Assembly (NCBI GenBank): GCA_001931875.2
Contig: MSJH02000623.1
Coordinates: forward strand, 62,001-126,000
Reading direction: 5' to 3'
Source: Byssochlamys sp. IMV 00236
Lineage: Eukaryota; Ascomycota; Eurotiomycetes; Eurotiales; Thermoascaceae
Length of the DNA: 64,000 nucleotides
Of the stretch, positions 34,001 to 45,749 are shown piece after piece. Positions within the stretch are counted from its first letter, which is position 1. The number at the start of each line of letters is the position of its first letter. A model generated the notes under the pieces. The model was not told the DNA's origin and searched no databases. It saw only the letters and a program-made list of their open reading frames with translations. The position numbers and the translations under genes were made by a program.

Positions 34001-34459
34001 GGAGCGGAAGGAGATCACAACGGTGAGTTTGACACTTTTTACCATCCACCTTCTTCTGTCCTTTACCACTGACTCTCGATGCAGAATCGCCGCCTCATAT
34101 CCAGCTACAATGCTGAAACCGAGAGCCGAAAGAAGGAGATCGAGGAGCTGGGCAACAAGCCCGTCATCTTCCAATCCCGTCGCTGCATGTATTGTCGTGA
34201 CCCACTAGACCTCCCAACCGTCCATTTCCTCTGCAAGCACTCATTCCACCAGCGATGTCTCGACAAACCCGACGAGAACCCAGAGTGTCCAGTCTGCGCG
34301 CCACAAAATGCCACGATCAAGGAGATCCGCAAGAGACAAGTAGACTGGGCAGACCAGCACGATCTCTTCGCTGGGGAACTTCAGCGCAGTCGAGATCGGT
34401 TCGGTCTCATCAGCGAGTTCTTTGGAAGAGGAGTCATGCGACCGCAGAGTACGGAGTGA
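31073..34459 (+). CDS. vps11: Vps11/Pep5, core subunit of HOPS and CORVET tethers, RING type
   Basis: Nine exons: 31073-31087, 31165-31233, 31330-31626, 31701-32321, 32376-32609, 32675-33010, 33070-33573, 33624-34022, 34085-34459; 949 aa. The first exon codes only MALTS; the join gives MALTSWKTFNFFEV, the usual start of Aspergillus Vps11. All introns are GT..AG and fall between whole codons. The N-terminal third is a beta-propeller (to about residue 340). An alpha-solenoid (clathrin-repeat-like) follows, from LEILYQRNLYILAINLAQKA onward. A C-terminal RING-type finger has Cys pairs at residues 859/862, 875/883 and 893/896. Vps11 links subunits of the HOPS/CORVET complexes for vacuole and endosome fusion in the cytosol. 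Family length is as expected. The tiny first exon is easy to miss in automated annotation. Confidence 0.93.
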
Positions 34460-34834
34460 AATGAAGTTAAAGAGGGGAAGAAGATTTCTGTTTAATGATG
34501 CGTTGAACATCTTGATACCTCTTTGTAGACTATATATGCATATTAGCAATATATCTATGATCTGTCCACAATACACTGTTGAAATGTCAAATCATCCAAG
34601 TGGAAGAATAGAAATGACTCATTCAAGCTCAATATACCCTACGGTCGCGTGGAGAAGTCCCCAGTATTATCATCAGTGACGCGACGCGCGCAGAATAACT
34701 TCACCCAGTCAGTACCAGCACCACCAGAAACAGCCCCTCATATAACCCAGACCCTCCTAAAAAATCCTCACATAAATACTCCATAAAAGGAAAAAGATAC
34801 CAAAACCCTGCTAATACCCAGGGGGAAAAAATAT

Positions 34835-34980
34835 AAAAAAAAGAAAGTGACCTGATACCGCGGGTTTACCTGGATGACCCCCTCCCATCATCAACCCGAT
34901 AAACCGCCCAGGCCGGGACTCGAACCTCGGCGCTCATGTATGGCGTATGTCCACAGGACCGCTGCGCTATGAAACCCGGG
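34835..34980 (-). ncRNA. Candidate Pol III RNA: tRNA-like or degenerate tRNA with 3' hairpin and T-run
   Basis: Read on the minus strand. A perfect A-box match TAGCGCAGCGG lies at 34969-34959 and a perfect B-box GGTTCGAGTCC at 34926-34916, at tRNA-like spacing. Flanking these, CCCGGGT (34980-34974) can pair with GCCTGGG (34913-34907), closing a 74-nt tRNA-sized unit. However, the D, anticodon and T stems pair poorly and I cannot name an anticodon. Downstream is a possible hairpin (GGTTTA with TAAACC; inner GATGA with TCATC), then a T8 run (34842-34835) that would stop Pol III. Options: tRNA pseudogene, SINE-like relic or a small Pol III RNA. Boxes are seen; transcription is inferred. Confidence 0.45.
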
Positions 34981-35113
34981 TCTCGGTCAAAGGGACCTTC
35001 TTACAGTGAATTATATACGTTGTGTTGTTGTGCTGGAGTAGAGGGCGGTAAGAGGTAGTATGGGGTGGATGTTATTTTGTATGTAGATCTGGGGGTGGAT
35101 CTTATCTTATCGG

Positions 35114-35121
35114 TCACGTGA
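35114..35121. promoter_or_regulatory. TCACGTGA palindrome upstream of the AT-hook gene
   Basis: The same eight-base palindrome occurs at 41996-42003 (before the rtp1 homologue) and 49487-49494 (before zpr1). It fits the E-box core CACGTG bound by bHLH factors such as Cbf1 or Aspergillus relatives. The sequence is seen; binding is inferred. Confidence 0.45.
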
Positions 35122-35233
35122 TGGCGCGTTTTGTGGGTTGGGCCGCGTTTGGGCTTGGCGCGTGGACGGCGCGCGGAAGGGAAGGGATTTGGTCTAGATT
35201 CTAGATCCCCCTCTTCTAGTAATTGGAAAGTGG

Positions 35234-37527
35234 ATGGCTGTGTACCGAGAGAGGTGGGATTCTATCATCGATATGCCTCCAGGAAGGGTGATTCAGGATT
35301 CGGATGATGAAGATGATGCTCTCTCTGATGTCGCGACGTCGATTGATCCGTTACAGGAGCAGGAGCAGGAGCAGCATGATGATGACTATGGCAATGCCGA
35401 GGGTCAGGCGGAGGAGCATGAAGAGCGACCTTCCGAGAAAGAGGTAGAATATACTACAGAGCGTGCTATTACTGGATCGCAGATCGGTGTCAATTTTGAT
35501 GATTTTCTACAATCTCAGCCTCAGACGACGGCTGGTCTTTCATCTTCCCAGCAGAGGAGGGAGGAAAGATGGATTCCGACAGAGAGTGGTAATGAGTCTG
35601 TTGGTGAGTATATGCGTGTGTTGTTTTCAGTGGTGGGATTTCATCAGCTAGGGATTTTACTGAGATGTTTCCTGTCTGTCTAGGTGCTACGATGAGCGAA
35701 ATCGGTCGCGCTCAGAGGCTGCTAGTTGATGATGTTAGTCCTGTCGATTATCCACTGCTTCCCTCGATGGACCAGTCGGCGGATCCACTGCTGTGTACAT
35801 ATCAGTCTTCTGATGGAGCTGGCGGGGTGAAACGTCCACAGTCTGTGGTTGATGCCGTGAGTGGAGAAGATCAGGATACGGGATACTGGTCAGAGCAACA
35901 AGCGAAGAGATGCAAGATCTCGGAAAACGGAAATGGTGAAGATGAGGTCGTTGAGTTGCCTCAAAACGGCAACGAGCATCAGCTGCAGGACCTTCTGCAG
36001 CAATCAGCAGCTATGGATGAGCGGTCCCACGGCAACCCTGGGCCGGACGATCCAGAGAAGACGGCCAGCATAAACGACAACGAGGCGTCTGTTACAGCCT
36101 CATACAACTACTTCGACTCGTCATTGAAGCTGAGAGAGTATACGGAAGTTAGCACTGTGCCTATTGCTAGTGAGGAACGTGATGAGCTAGTGGAGACCAT
36201 TCGTCGAACGCCTGGCCGATCGAAGTCGATGCAGATGGCTCCCGTGGACTCGCCTCATGACACAGAACCCTTTTCCTCATTGATATCTCCACATGTAAAG
36301 CGGGCAAAAAGTGACATGCCAGTGAAAGGTGTACCCCCGAAAGCGTCGATAGACACGCCAGACGAACTGTCTCTCCCCGTTACGGTGGAAGCCCCATTGG
36401 CTCAAAAGAAGAAACGAGGAAGGAAGAAGAAGCAGCTGGCAGAGGATGGCACTGATGGGGAGCCAGACGAGCTTAACGCCGACCCCACGCATGGAATCCC
36501 TGACGAACCGAAGAAACGCGGACGCGGCAGGCCTAGGAAAGTACAAGTCGAAGGCGTGCAATCACCTAAACCGCAATTCGACGAAGATCTTGTCATGGCT
36601 GTTGCACATGAGACCATTGCAGACCCGGATCAACCTAGCAAGTTCGAGGAAGACTCTAGGTTCGTTATGCACAATGAAAACCCAGAGTATGACACCTTTG
36701 ATCCCGCAAAAGCAGACGTAGGACTGCCACAAGAACAATACATACCTCGACCAAGTCGTTCACGAGCTCAACCAATTGAAAATTATGAATCTCCCGATTC
36801 GATACCGGGACTATCCATAGAGAAGACCAAGAAGAGGAAGATCAAGCGGGGCAAAACTACTTCGATCATGATCAAGAAGTCCTACGAGTCAGACGTCGAA
36901 AACGACGTGATATGGATTGACGAGAAGCCTGTGAAGGAGCCCTTCAAAGCCAAGGACGAGACAGTAGCAGCAGTAGCAAAAAGGCCTGATACCGTTGCTA
37001 ACGACTTCGCGGAAGACAATCAGTGCGACATCAAGGACATAAATCCCATGGACGCAATCGAAGATCCAACTAAACAAGAAGCCATCGACCCAGCTCGTTC
37101 CGATGAACCTCCTGGTCCGAAGAAGCGCGGACGCAAGAGAAAGAAGACCGCAGAACTCGTGATCGCAGATCCTCCAGCTCAACAAGATATCTCTGAAGAC
37201 GCAGAGACAAACGAAAACACTACTCCTCAAAACAATCGAAACAATGTTATCCCCCCAATCACCACCGAGGAGAGACAATCAACCACTCACGAGGATACAA
37301 TCCAAAAACCAGCCGAACCTCACGACATCACACCAGAACCCGATATTCCAACTCCCAAAACGCCAACCGCAAAGCCCCACGATCCGACCGCCTGTACGTC
37401 ACAGAACACGAAGACGAAAGGCCCCGATAAACATAGCCCGATCACTTCAACAAGCAAGGTCCCATACCGCGTAGGTCTGAGTCGTAGAGCGCGAATCGCA
37501 CCACTGTTGAAAATAGTGAGGAAGTGA
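35234..37527 (+). CDS. AT-hook DNA-binding protein
   Basis: Two exons: 35234-35603 and 35684-37527 (intron 80 nt, GTGAGT..GTCTAG); 737 aa from the first ATG. An in-frame ATG at 35273 begins MPPGRVIQDSDDEDD and may be the true start. Three basic AT-hook-type motifs stand out in the second exon: KKKRGRKKKQL, then PKKRGRGRPRKVQ (the best match, with the GRP core), then PKKRGRKRKKTAE. Between them the protein is acidic and disordered. The C-terminus is compact and basic, YRVGLSRRARIAPLLKIVRK, and looks like a conserved terminal block. AT-hooks bind the minor groove of AT-rich DNA, so a chromatin role in the nucleus is likely but no specific function is known to me. It is convergent with the chitin deacetylase gene. 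Confidence 0.75.
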
Positions 37528-38049
37528 TGGGCATGAATGCGCGTACTGAAACCGCCTACTGCGAAATGGGAGACGAGATCGCCTTATGTGCTTCTTCTTC
37601 TTCTTCTCTGCCTGTTCTTTTTAATCCCTAGTGCCATATTATGGCTTTATGATTTCTGATACTCGAGATATGATACATGTACATGCATATATACCCAGGG
37701 AGCACAAATGATGTCTGGTTGTTCACAGACATGGTCGAGAGGATATCTATGTATTATTGATTCTATAAATAATAGTATTATAGTAACTATTACAGACTAG
37801 CTGGCCATTGTAGTGAACTTCGGATATGAATGTCCAGCTAGCTTCTACGCGTATACTATAAGTATACTATAAGTATACTATAAGTGGCGACCAGAAATAT
37901 ATGAATGGTATTAGCAGCCCAGTCACTTCTTATTTACAAGTTTTCTGCGGTAAACGAGCAAAGGAGCGACCCGAAAAATATCATTCCACCAAGGGAAACG
38001 TGAACCGCTTCCGTGTAAACATTTCGAGGCGTATTCAGTCTTGTCAGCT
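37528..38049. other. Convergent intergenic region
   Basis: About 520 bp between two 3' ends. It contains an 11-bp tandem repeat (37852-37884) and a CTT array (about 37591-37606); no gene. Confidence 0.6.
37852..37884. repeat. Three tandem copies of an 11-bp unit TATACTATAAG
   Basis: Three perfect head-to-tail copies in the spacer between the AT-hook and chitin deacetylase genes. No function is implied; it may be polymorphic. Confidence 0.9.
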
Positions 38050-39210
38050 TCATTGCCGTAACATCGACCTTGTAGCAGCCTTAGTAACGTTCATATTCTG
38101 GTTCCATGAATCGAGTAAAACTGCGTCGTGATCCCAACGATACCAGTTATCTCGAGGATCGCCCAGGCATTCTCCTACGGTAACTGCACGGTAGCCATCC
38201 TGACGCGCCTTCTCCAGTATGTAGGCCGTCAGGTTATAGACAGTTTGTTCATGCACATCGTGGGAAATGACCAAAAACGGCTTATCAGGTCTATCCCGCC
38301 GAGCCATGGCTTGATCGAACGCATCTTTGGAGCGCTGGATAAGGTCGGGGCTATCATTGTTGTAGTCGTTGGTATCCAGATCGAAATATATGATATGATA
38401 ACCGAGCTCCTCGACAGCATCCTGACACCCAGACTCAAGACTGCAGCTGGAATAAGGAGGACGCATATATGTTGGAAAACCGCCCATGATATTACGCAAG
38501 GCTGCCTCGTTCTTGAGGATCTGATCCTGACGTACTGACGGAGTAACCTTGCTGAGATCCTGATGAGACCACGAATGGCTACCGATCTGGTGTCCGCTCC
38601 AATGCATACGTTGGATTAGCTTGCCCCAAGGCAGGTTGAAATCGTCAATCTGGCCTTTACCAGAGTTGACCCCTGTGACAAAGAACGTTGCTTTCGCGTC
38701 GTACGAATCTAAGAGATCGAGAAGATCGTTGGTGTAGCGGTTGGGCCCGTCATCGAATGTCAGTGCGAGTGTCTTTGGGACTGTGCATGAGTAGATAGCA
38801 CGACGCCCATATGCCACATTTCCAACATGAGGTCTAGGAAGGTCTGTAGTCGGCCGCCCCTGGGGAGTTCTATTGGCGTCGCAGCCGTTGCTGTAGTCTA
38901 ACTGGCAATCAGGGGACCGGCAATGATTGATTGTAGCGCCGCACCATCCTGAATGACATATGAGTTGGGCTTCAATCGACAACTGACACGACGTAGACTA
39001 ACCTGAGGGTGAACAACATAAGTTATCTGCACAAACGCCCACCCCGGGACCGCATCTAGTGTCAAAATGAGATCCAGCAAGTCCTGATAGAGGAAGGTTT
39101 CGCTGAACGAGGTTCTGGGACTCTCCAGAGCCAAGGTTATCGATGCTGTGTCCATAAGCTGTCATAATCCCAAGCCAAGTGCTGAATAGCCTGTGAGTGG
39201 GTGTTTTCAT
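38050..39210 (-). CDS. Secreted chitin deacetylase-type polysaccharide deacetylase with CBM18
   Basis: Two exons: 39210-39003 and 38948-38050 (intron 39002-38949, 54 nt); 368 aa. The N-terminus MKTPTHRLFSTWLGIMTAYG is a likely signal peptide. A chitin-binding CBM18 (hevein-like) domain has the run CGPGVGVCADNLCCSPSGWC, with the intron inside it, and further Cys at 79, 84 and 92. The NodB/CE4 catalytic domain starts near residue 128, with motif 1 TFDDGP (Asp135/Asp136), motif 2 HSWSH (metal His194 and His198), motif 3 RPPYSS, and DLDTNDY and VISHDVHEQT further on. All expected metal and catalytic residues are present. It would deacetylate chitin to chitosan in the cell wall or medium; substrate preference cannot be read from the sequence. 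Confidence 0.9.
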
Positions 39211-42166
39211 CTTGAAGGAGTTCTAGTTCGATAAAGAGAGAGACCGTTGAAATATGGGACGGAAGCATATATTAGTCGATAATGAGAGTTTGATACAACG
39301 AGCGTGGTGCGAGAAATATTGAAGCGCGACTCAGATTCATGCAGTTGATCATCCCTGGAGCTACTGTTGGCCGTAATTTATACGACAACGGGCTGGCTCC
39401 GTTAGGAAAGGGCTATCTTTGGGAAGGAACTTTCAGACGTCAAACAACATGCCCTTCAATTCAAGTAACTGCCAGTTCATCGCTACATGGTACCTAAGAT
39501 GGATCTGTACCCAGATTGATAAGAATGATGAAGTATTACCAGACAGGTTTTCTCATTGTTTGCAAGATCGATCTATAGTATTCAAGCCCAATATGAACGT
39601 GCTTGCGACCATGCATACATCTTCTGCGAGGGAACTAATCTCCGGGTCAGAGCTCGATGTTGGTGGATCTGCTCTAGGTAGTTAGCCAAGAAACACACCG
39701 GGGGAGTTGGGAGACTTATAAAAAAAGTTGGTGCCGCTCCCTGAAAGAGGGAACGGCCGTCTCTCTGCATCTTCCACATCGCTGCTACCGCGTTCCTACA
39801 AATGTCGTCGGCAAGTGGCATACTCGACGCATCCACTGGAACTCCCTGTCAAAGGGCAGTCATGACCTGCCGTCATAGAAGACTCCAGGCGAATTCCCTT
39901 AGGTGTCATTCCCATCACGATATGTCAAGTAATCACCCTACACTCGGAATGACATAGACCGACGAAGGACAACATAACAAGCTCGCTAGAGCAGACAAAC
40001 CGAAGTTTTGATCCTCCCGCGAGAGAGGTCCCACTCAAGCGGCCGTTGTGTCAGATCGATTCGCCGTCGACATAGCCGAGGAAGGTTGACAATGACAAAG
40101 AGCGCCCGGAGATAGTGTTACGACATTGAAGGAACCGCCAGTCGAGCTTCCAGCAGGCCATTTTACACCTTTCACATATGGAGCCCCATAGAATGGCGCC
40201 GATTTGCGACACTGATCGGACACAAGCAACGAAGCATGGGCAGTCTGTGAGAGTGGCTCGAGAAACATGAGCAGGGAGCGATCGAGCCCTCATTGCCTGT
40301 GATCGCGAAGGAGAGCGAACGGCCTCCATACCTCTCGTATTTCTCTTCCAAATCACGCCGAGAATTTTCTGTCTCCCAAACACTGTCTGACAGGCAGGAG
40401 TCATCCGTATCCTACCATGCCAACCTCTCGAGCTCCAGACCCCGTAAGCTCCTTCCGGGCATCAGGACTGTTGACCTCTCTTGTTTGTAATACAGTACCT
40501 CCAGAGACTAGTTTTTGTTTCCTCTCCCGCAACATGATTGTTTCCGGGAGGGCATCTTGAAGCGGACAAAAAACATCCTCAAAAACCGCTTCCTTCTCCC
40601 CGAAGGGAGGGGTGAATGTGAGAATTCACAATCACCAATATCTGCGCCCGTCGATCAATCCGCAAGCTGAACTTGCGAAGAGACGGTTAACACGGCTGAT
40701 CTGGGCCTCCGATAGAGTTCCAAGTCTGTGGCTGGTGCCGTGACTCGAAGTTGGCTGGCGAGCTTACATCAAAGATGTCTCCATTAAGAGGACGAGGTAG
40801 AGCAGAGGGACGAAGAACCCAGCTTCCTCGAGGTCGGAAACATGCACGGGATAGCAATCAACTACTAGCAGGCTGCTAGAGGCAGGAGAATCACAAGACC
40901 GCCAGAGGACATTTCTGCCCACTGGTGCTTGCATCATCGACGAATAACGTAGCGACTGGAACTGACAACAAGCCAAAAAATATCGACGGCATTCCATAGA
41001 GACTACCAGTCGACAAACCGTACCTCAAGGCACGAACACAGAGACCTCGCTACAACTCCCAATTGTAGGCAGCTGGGTACTAACAATATGAAGAGTTGAT
41101 TCCGGCGAGTGGATCTCCATCGCACACTGAGGCCACGATTGTGTGTGGGCAACTATCCAAGAAGGTAAGTCTTTGTTGTGTTCAACGCTTCAATAGTCGC
41201 GATGACGAAGCTGGCATTCAGACCTTGGATCCTAGTGCCTTCGGTAGGAAGATATTGGAGAGCTCCCAAAGGCGACCTCCAAGTTTAGAGGTGCTCGGCA
41301 TGCTTCACCTCTGCTCTCTCAGTCATCTCTCAACTTGCAAGCGCATACCAAACGCCCCTGATGATCACTTTCTAATGTCCAGCTACAGTAAACCGACGCG
41401 TGTCTCCTCAGAGACTTGGAACGCATGGTAGACCTTCTTCGAATGCCTATGGTAGGCTCTGGACGCCAAACACCTTTCGCCCCCAGCAAGGTCCCGAAGG
41501 ATCTGGCGGTTGCTAGTCGGACATTTGACATATAGACCGCGAAGCTCGTGCCATTTCTGACAGCGGACAGATGAAGTAATTAGGGTTAGGTGTCCCGACT
41601 TTGCCCACCTCGAAAAACCAAGCTCGCACCGTAGGCTTCAAGCGCAGTAGAGACAGGGCTTATTCGAGGTGTATTGATAGTATGACTACCAATGTAACAG
41701 AGACTGGAGATTTGGGAAGGTGAAACTGTATAAATCGCGCCATCAAGGCAAGAGAGTGGTGGAACAAGAGAGGTTGTTGACATGGTGGAAACGGCCGCGT
41801 CCGACCGTGTCTTCAAGAGAATGAGTCCAACTGAGAATTGCAACTGGCAGTGATCAATAAAGATGGAGAAGTTCGAGGCAAGAGGCAGTTCGGCCTCTGT
41901 CACGTACGTGTGCTGAGGGCTGTCGTGTGCTGAAGCTCATAAGAAGTCGAGGACAATAGCAGGAGACGAGAAGTAAATATGTACGCGACGCGTAGTCACG
42001 TGATAAGGACACCGATAGCATCACGTGGAGATAACCTGCTCGAAGATTCTTTGTCAGCAGATTCGCCTTATGACCGCAGAATAGAATGAAGAACGCGGCC
42101 AGTTAGAAGACACTGGCGTAAAGATATGTCGCCTTGGTACTGATATCCATTAGTTAGGTTATAAGT
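39211..42166. other. Nearly 3 kb without a recognisable gene
   Basis: This divergent spacer holds the chitin deacetylase and rtp1 promoters. It keeps a coding-like base composition but shows only short frames on either strand (for example 40404-40051 and 41903-41586, minus) with no domain and no fungal start context. It could be a decayed gene, a non-coding RNA locus or long regulatory DNA. Confidence 0.5.
41988..42027. promoter_or_regulatory. ACGCGT plus two CACGTG boxes before the rtp1 homologue
   Basis: ACGCGT at 41988-41993, CACGTG at 41997-42002 and again at 42022-42027, all within 40 bp and 140-180 bp upstream of the start codon. The two CACGTG copies are arranged as mirrored TCACGTGAT / ATCACGTG. 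ACGCGT matches the MCB core of cell-cycle promoters. Seen directly; binding is inferred. Confidence 0.45.
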
Positions 42167-45100
42167 ATGGCAGGTTCACGGAGGATTAGAGAAGCTTTCG
42201 AATCTGCGAATGCGTTCCTCTCACCTGTCTTAAATAGAGGCATGTATTCTTGGCAGCCCGCATAAGATCATGGTCAAAGAGCTAACAGTCTATAAGAGGA
42301 GATACAAAAGTCACGCGGCGACTCTCTGGTGCAGATATTGAGCGTAAAGCTATCTGTGGCTTTTGAAGAGGAGAATCAAAGAAAAGCAGTCATTAACGAG
42401 GCTCTATCGCTCCTGGGGCAAATCCATACAGCATTTGCTACTTCCATAGGGAACGATGAACCCGAAACGACAACCGAGACTGAAGATGTGGCCTTGGAAG
42501 ATGCAAAACGCCGTAGATTACTTCATGCATTGCTAGATCTCATTTCTCTTGAGGGTGTTTATCCCTCTTTGTCAGGAGGAGTCGGTATTCCTCTTGAGAA
42601 AAGGGTCATTTCTGTCCTTCCTGCAGGGGTGATCGCTAAACAGACTGAGATTCCCGCGGACAGTAAGCCCAGAGATGAAGCACTACTACGCCAGATCCTG
42701 AAAGTCTTGCGCGACCTGCTTTTTGACGAACGGCCCAGCATACAGCCGATCATCCGGGGTCGTATCTTGAGTGACATAATAAGCGGTTCTGCTGATCTTG
42801 CCTTCAACGCAAGAACGTTGCCTTTACAGGAAAAAGAAGAATTTAGGGATATGTTCCAGAAGGTTATTGACCAGTAAGTTTCTGTCCCTAAATTTCTCAT
42901 GACAGCACGTTAATTATAGCGGTAGAACTCCAACGCAGGTCTTGTTGCCAACTTTGACTGCTTTTCTAAGAACGGATACCGCTCCATGGTTCAAATCCAC
43001 AATCTCTAGTCATCTATCTGTCATACCTCTGCGGCCGGATGGGGTTCTTCAGACTATGATATTCGTTGCATCTCAGTTTGCGCCTTCACTTGGCCACGAT
43101 GCTCAGACGCCATCCTCCGATGGACCTCCCATCACAGTGCAGGCAATCATGCAGACCTCGAAGCTTCTTTCTTCTGTACCACAGGGTATGGACCCGGTGG
43201 TCTACTTTGAGAACATTTCGCCAAAGCTGTTGGCGTTGTTGGACGGTGAAGATCTGGATTTGAAAAGAACCGCTGCGTACGCCGTGGGTAGCGGAATCTT
43301 AGGGAAAAGAGCATATGGTGCCCCTGGAACCATTGGACATTCAATATTCGCGGAGCCGATTTTCAAGGCTCTCACAGCCGAACTTGATGAGGCATCACAG
43401 CGATGGATGAGACGTTTCACGGGCCTTGGCGAAGCTTTACCTTGGGACCGAGAACATGAGTCGCCGCGGAAGATTATTGTTGGAGAGTCTCAGATATTCC
43501 TAGGTATCGAGAGACTCAGTACTTTGACGTTGCAACATCCGAATCCTGGTCTTGTGAAGAGACTTCTTCATCCGATTCTGCTGCCTCTCTGGGGTATGGC
43601 ATGCTATGCACGGGAGCAAGGAAAGACCGTCTGGCACGAAAAGATCCTGACACTCCTACAAACATTCTTTGGTATGTCCGTGGGTGTCCTGCCACTGAAA
43701 AAGCTCGTCGATAACCTGCTTTGGGACGGTAAACCTACATGGACCTACGGACCTGGTGAAAATGAAGGCATATCGTTGCAACAGCGAGGAAAGAGCAACA
43801 CGCAAGGACTAAATCTAGTCCAATTAGTCGACTCATTAGACTTACGAGCAGACGAATTCGTCAAGCTCTTGGGTTCAGATCCTCAAAGTGAGGAGAGAAC
43901 GGCGGACATTTTCTTGTATGTCAGTGAGAGATGGCTGGTGCAACCGTCTACCCACCAGCCGTCTTTGAATCGACTGAAGCTCCCTCATGAACAAGATGAC
44001 CCTGAAGCCATAACACAGAAGCTAGTCAGTGCCAAAATAGCTGAGAAGCTACTTGAGAATTTCAAGGACACCCTATCTCGCCATCCTTTGCGTGTGCTTG
44101 AGCTTGTCAAGCAGCTTATTGAAGGCGAACTTCGAGAATACGAAGCCAAGGAGAACAGAAGGAGAGATACAGATAGTGCAAAAGCCACACTGGCGTCGCT
44201 CTCTAACATCGTCGCTAGAGACCAATCGGCTTCAGACGCGAGCCCGGAGCAAGCAGAAGCTGGAGAATCATTATCAGCTGCATTCAGCTTATTATCTACA
44301 ATTCTCGCGTCGCCTGAATTCTCTGTATCCGAAGCTCTTGTTCCGACACTCCAGAGTATAAAAACACAATTAGATCGCCTCACCCCTCACCTACCAGCCT
44401 CTCTATCAAAACCGGGAACAACATCCTCCATGCTCTTGGAAATCCATCTATCCTCACCTGAAGAGTTAAAGGAGAATACGAAGGCGGCACCTTCTCATGT
44501 TTCTGATCTCGAAACCCATCGACAAGCCCTGAGCAATCTCAATTCCCCTCTTCCCCCAGTCCAGGCAGAAGGTCTTTCGTTACTATCTAATCTCATAACC
44601 AAATCATCCCCAGTTCTGGATATTCCTTCAACGCTCTCCTTGCTTTTATCACTTATCATGGATACCTCCGAGTCGGCCGCAAATGAAGAATTCATTTATT
44701 TGAATGTCATAAAACTTATTGGAGAGCTTGCGTCGAGACATCCTCGAACAGTCGTTAAAACCCTTGTGGAGCGCTACGCTGATAGAGAGGAAGAGAGAAC
44801 TCTCGACCAAAGACTCAAACTCGGAGAAGCGCTTCTACGCACAGTTCAGGATCTGGGAGATGCTCTAGCCGGAGAAACAGCAAAGATACTCGGAGAGGGC
44901 ATGATATCTGTTGCTGGCAGACGAAGCCGGAAACCACAAGCTCATCAAGTGCGAAAATCCCAGTTAGAAAAGGAACGAAGGCAGAAGGAACGTGAAGCGC
45001 GGGAATCCGCTATGCCAGCAGGGTGGAGTATATCCACGCCGTCATCTAACAAAGAATCTGGGCCATCCATTTCCGAACTTCAGGAAGACGAGGACTCAGA

Positions 45101-45749
45101 TACCGAGACACCAGAACAAGCTGCCCAGTCAGCTAATATCGTCTCTGCCTGGGCTGCCGGAGCAGCTTCAGATGAAGACCCAGATGATCTACGTGCGCGT
45201 GCCTCAGCAATATCCATCCTCGCGACCGCAATCCAAACCAACCTCCTTGGTTTAGGTCCTCAGATCGCCTCTTCCGCTGTTGATCTCGCTTTATCCACTC
45301 TTTCTTTGGAGCCAGAGCCTGAGAGCGCCATCCTCCGCCGCGGAAGCGTCGTCCTCCTACTTGACCTCATCAAAGCCATTGACGAGACGCGTGAGAACAA
45401 AGGCTCCAGCGCCCTCGGATTTGGTTTCTCACTTACAGAGAACGCGGGTAGAGCTATTGGCGCTGACCGCGGGAGGACGATAGGAAATATCCCTCAGATA
45501 CTTCGTACGCTGCTATTCGTCGAGAGCAGAGAAACTGACAGTATTGTGAGAGGACATATACGCGTTTTGATCGAGAGTCTGGAGGCATGGATGGAGAAGT
45601 CTTTAATGTGGGGTATTGGGGCGCGCGGAGACAGGGACGAGGATGAGGAACCGAGACTGGAGTTAGGCGATAGACTTGCTGGCTTGTCTATTGATCCGTT
45701 AGCAGGACGAGATGGAAGGATGGGTCCCAGGATTGAGGAGATTGAGTAG
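42167..45749 (+). CDS. rtp1: TANGO6/Rtp1-type HEAT-repeat protein
   Basis: Three exons: 42167-42239, 42297-42873, 42920-45749; 1159 aa. Intron 2 (46 nt) is GT..AG. Intron 1 (57 nt) appears to be GC..AG: donor AG|GCATGT, branch GCTAAC, acceptor ATAAG; exon 2 is closed upstream by TAA at 42293-42295, so some splice is required. The protein is an all-helical repeat protein. An RTP1_C1-like block begins near residue 750 (PPVQAEGLSLLSNLI, later IKLIGELASRHPRTVV), and an RTP1_C2-like block begins near 1020 (AILRRGSVVLLLDLIKAIDE). Between them lie basic and acidic linkers. Yeast Rtp1 aids nuclear import of RNA polymerase II; TANGO6 is its metazoan relative. No membrane segment is obvious. Start depends on the GC-AG reading, so the N-terminus is less sure than the rest. 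Confidence 0.8.

Larger units (their letters stand above)
34460..35233. other. Intergenic with tRNA-like unit and AT-hook gene promoter
   Basis: Contains the tRNA-like element listed separately and, at 35114-35121, the palindromic word TCACGTGA about 115 bp upstream of the next start codon. The rest is purine-rich on the plus strand, with no ORF of note. Confidence 0.6.

Noticed and set aside
34907..34980. Annotation as a functional tRNA
   Set aside because: Boxes match but D, anticodon and T stems do not pair well and no credible anticodon could be read; kept as tRNA-like instead.
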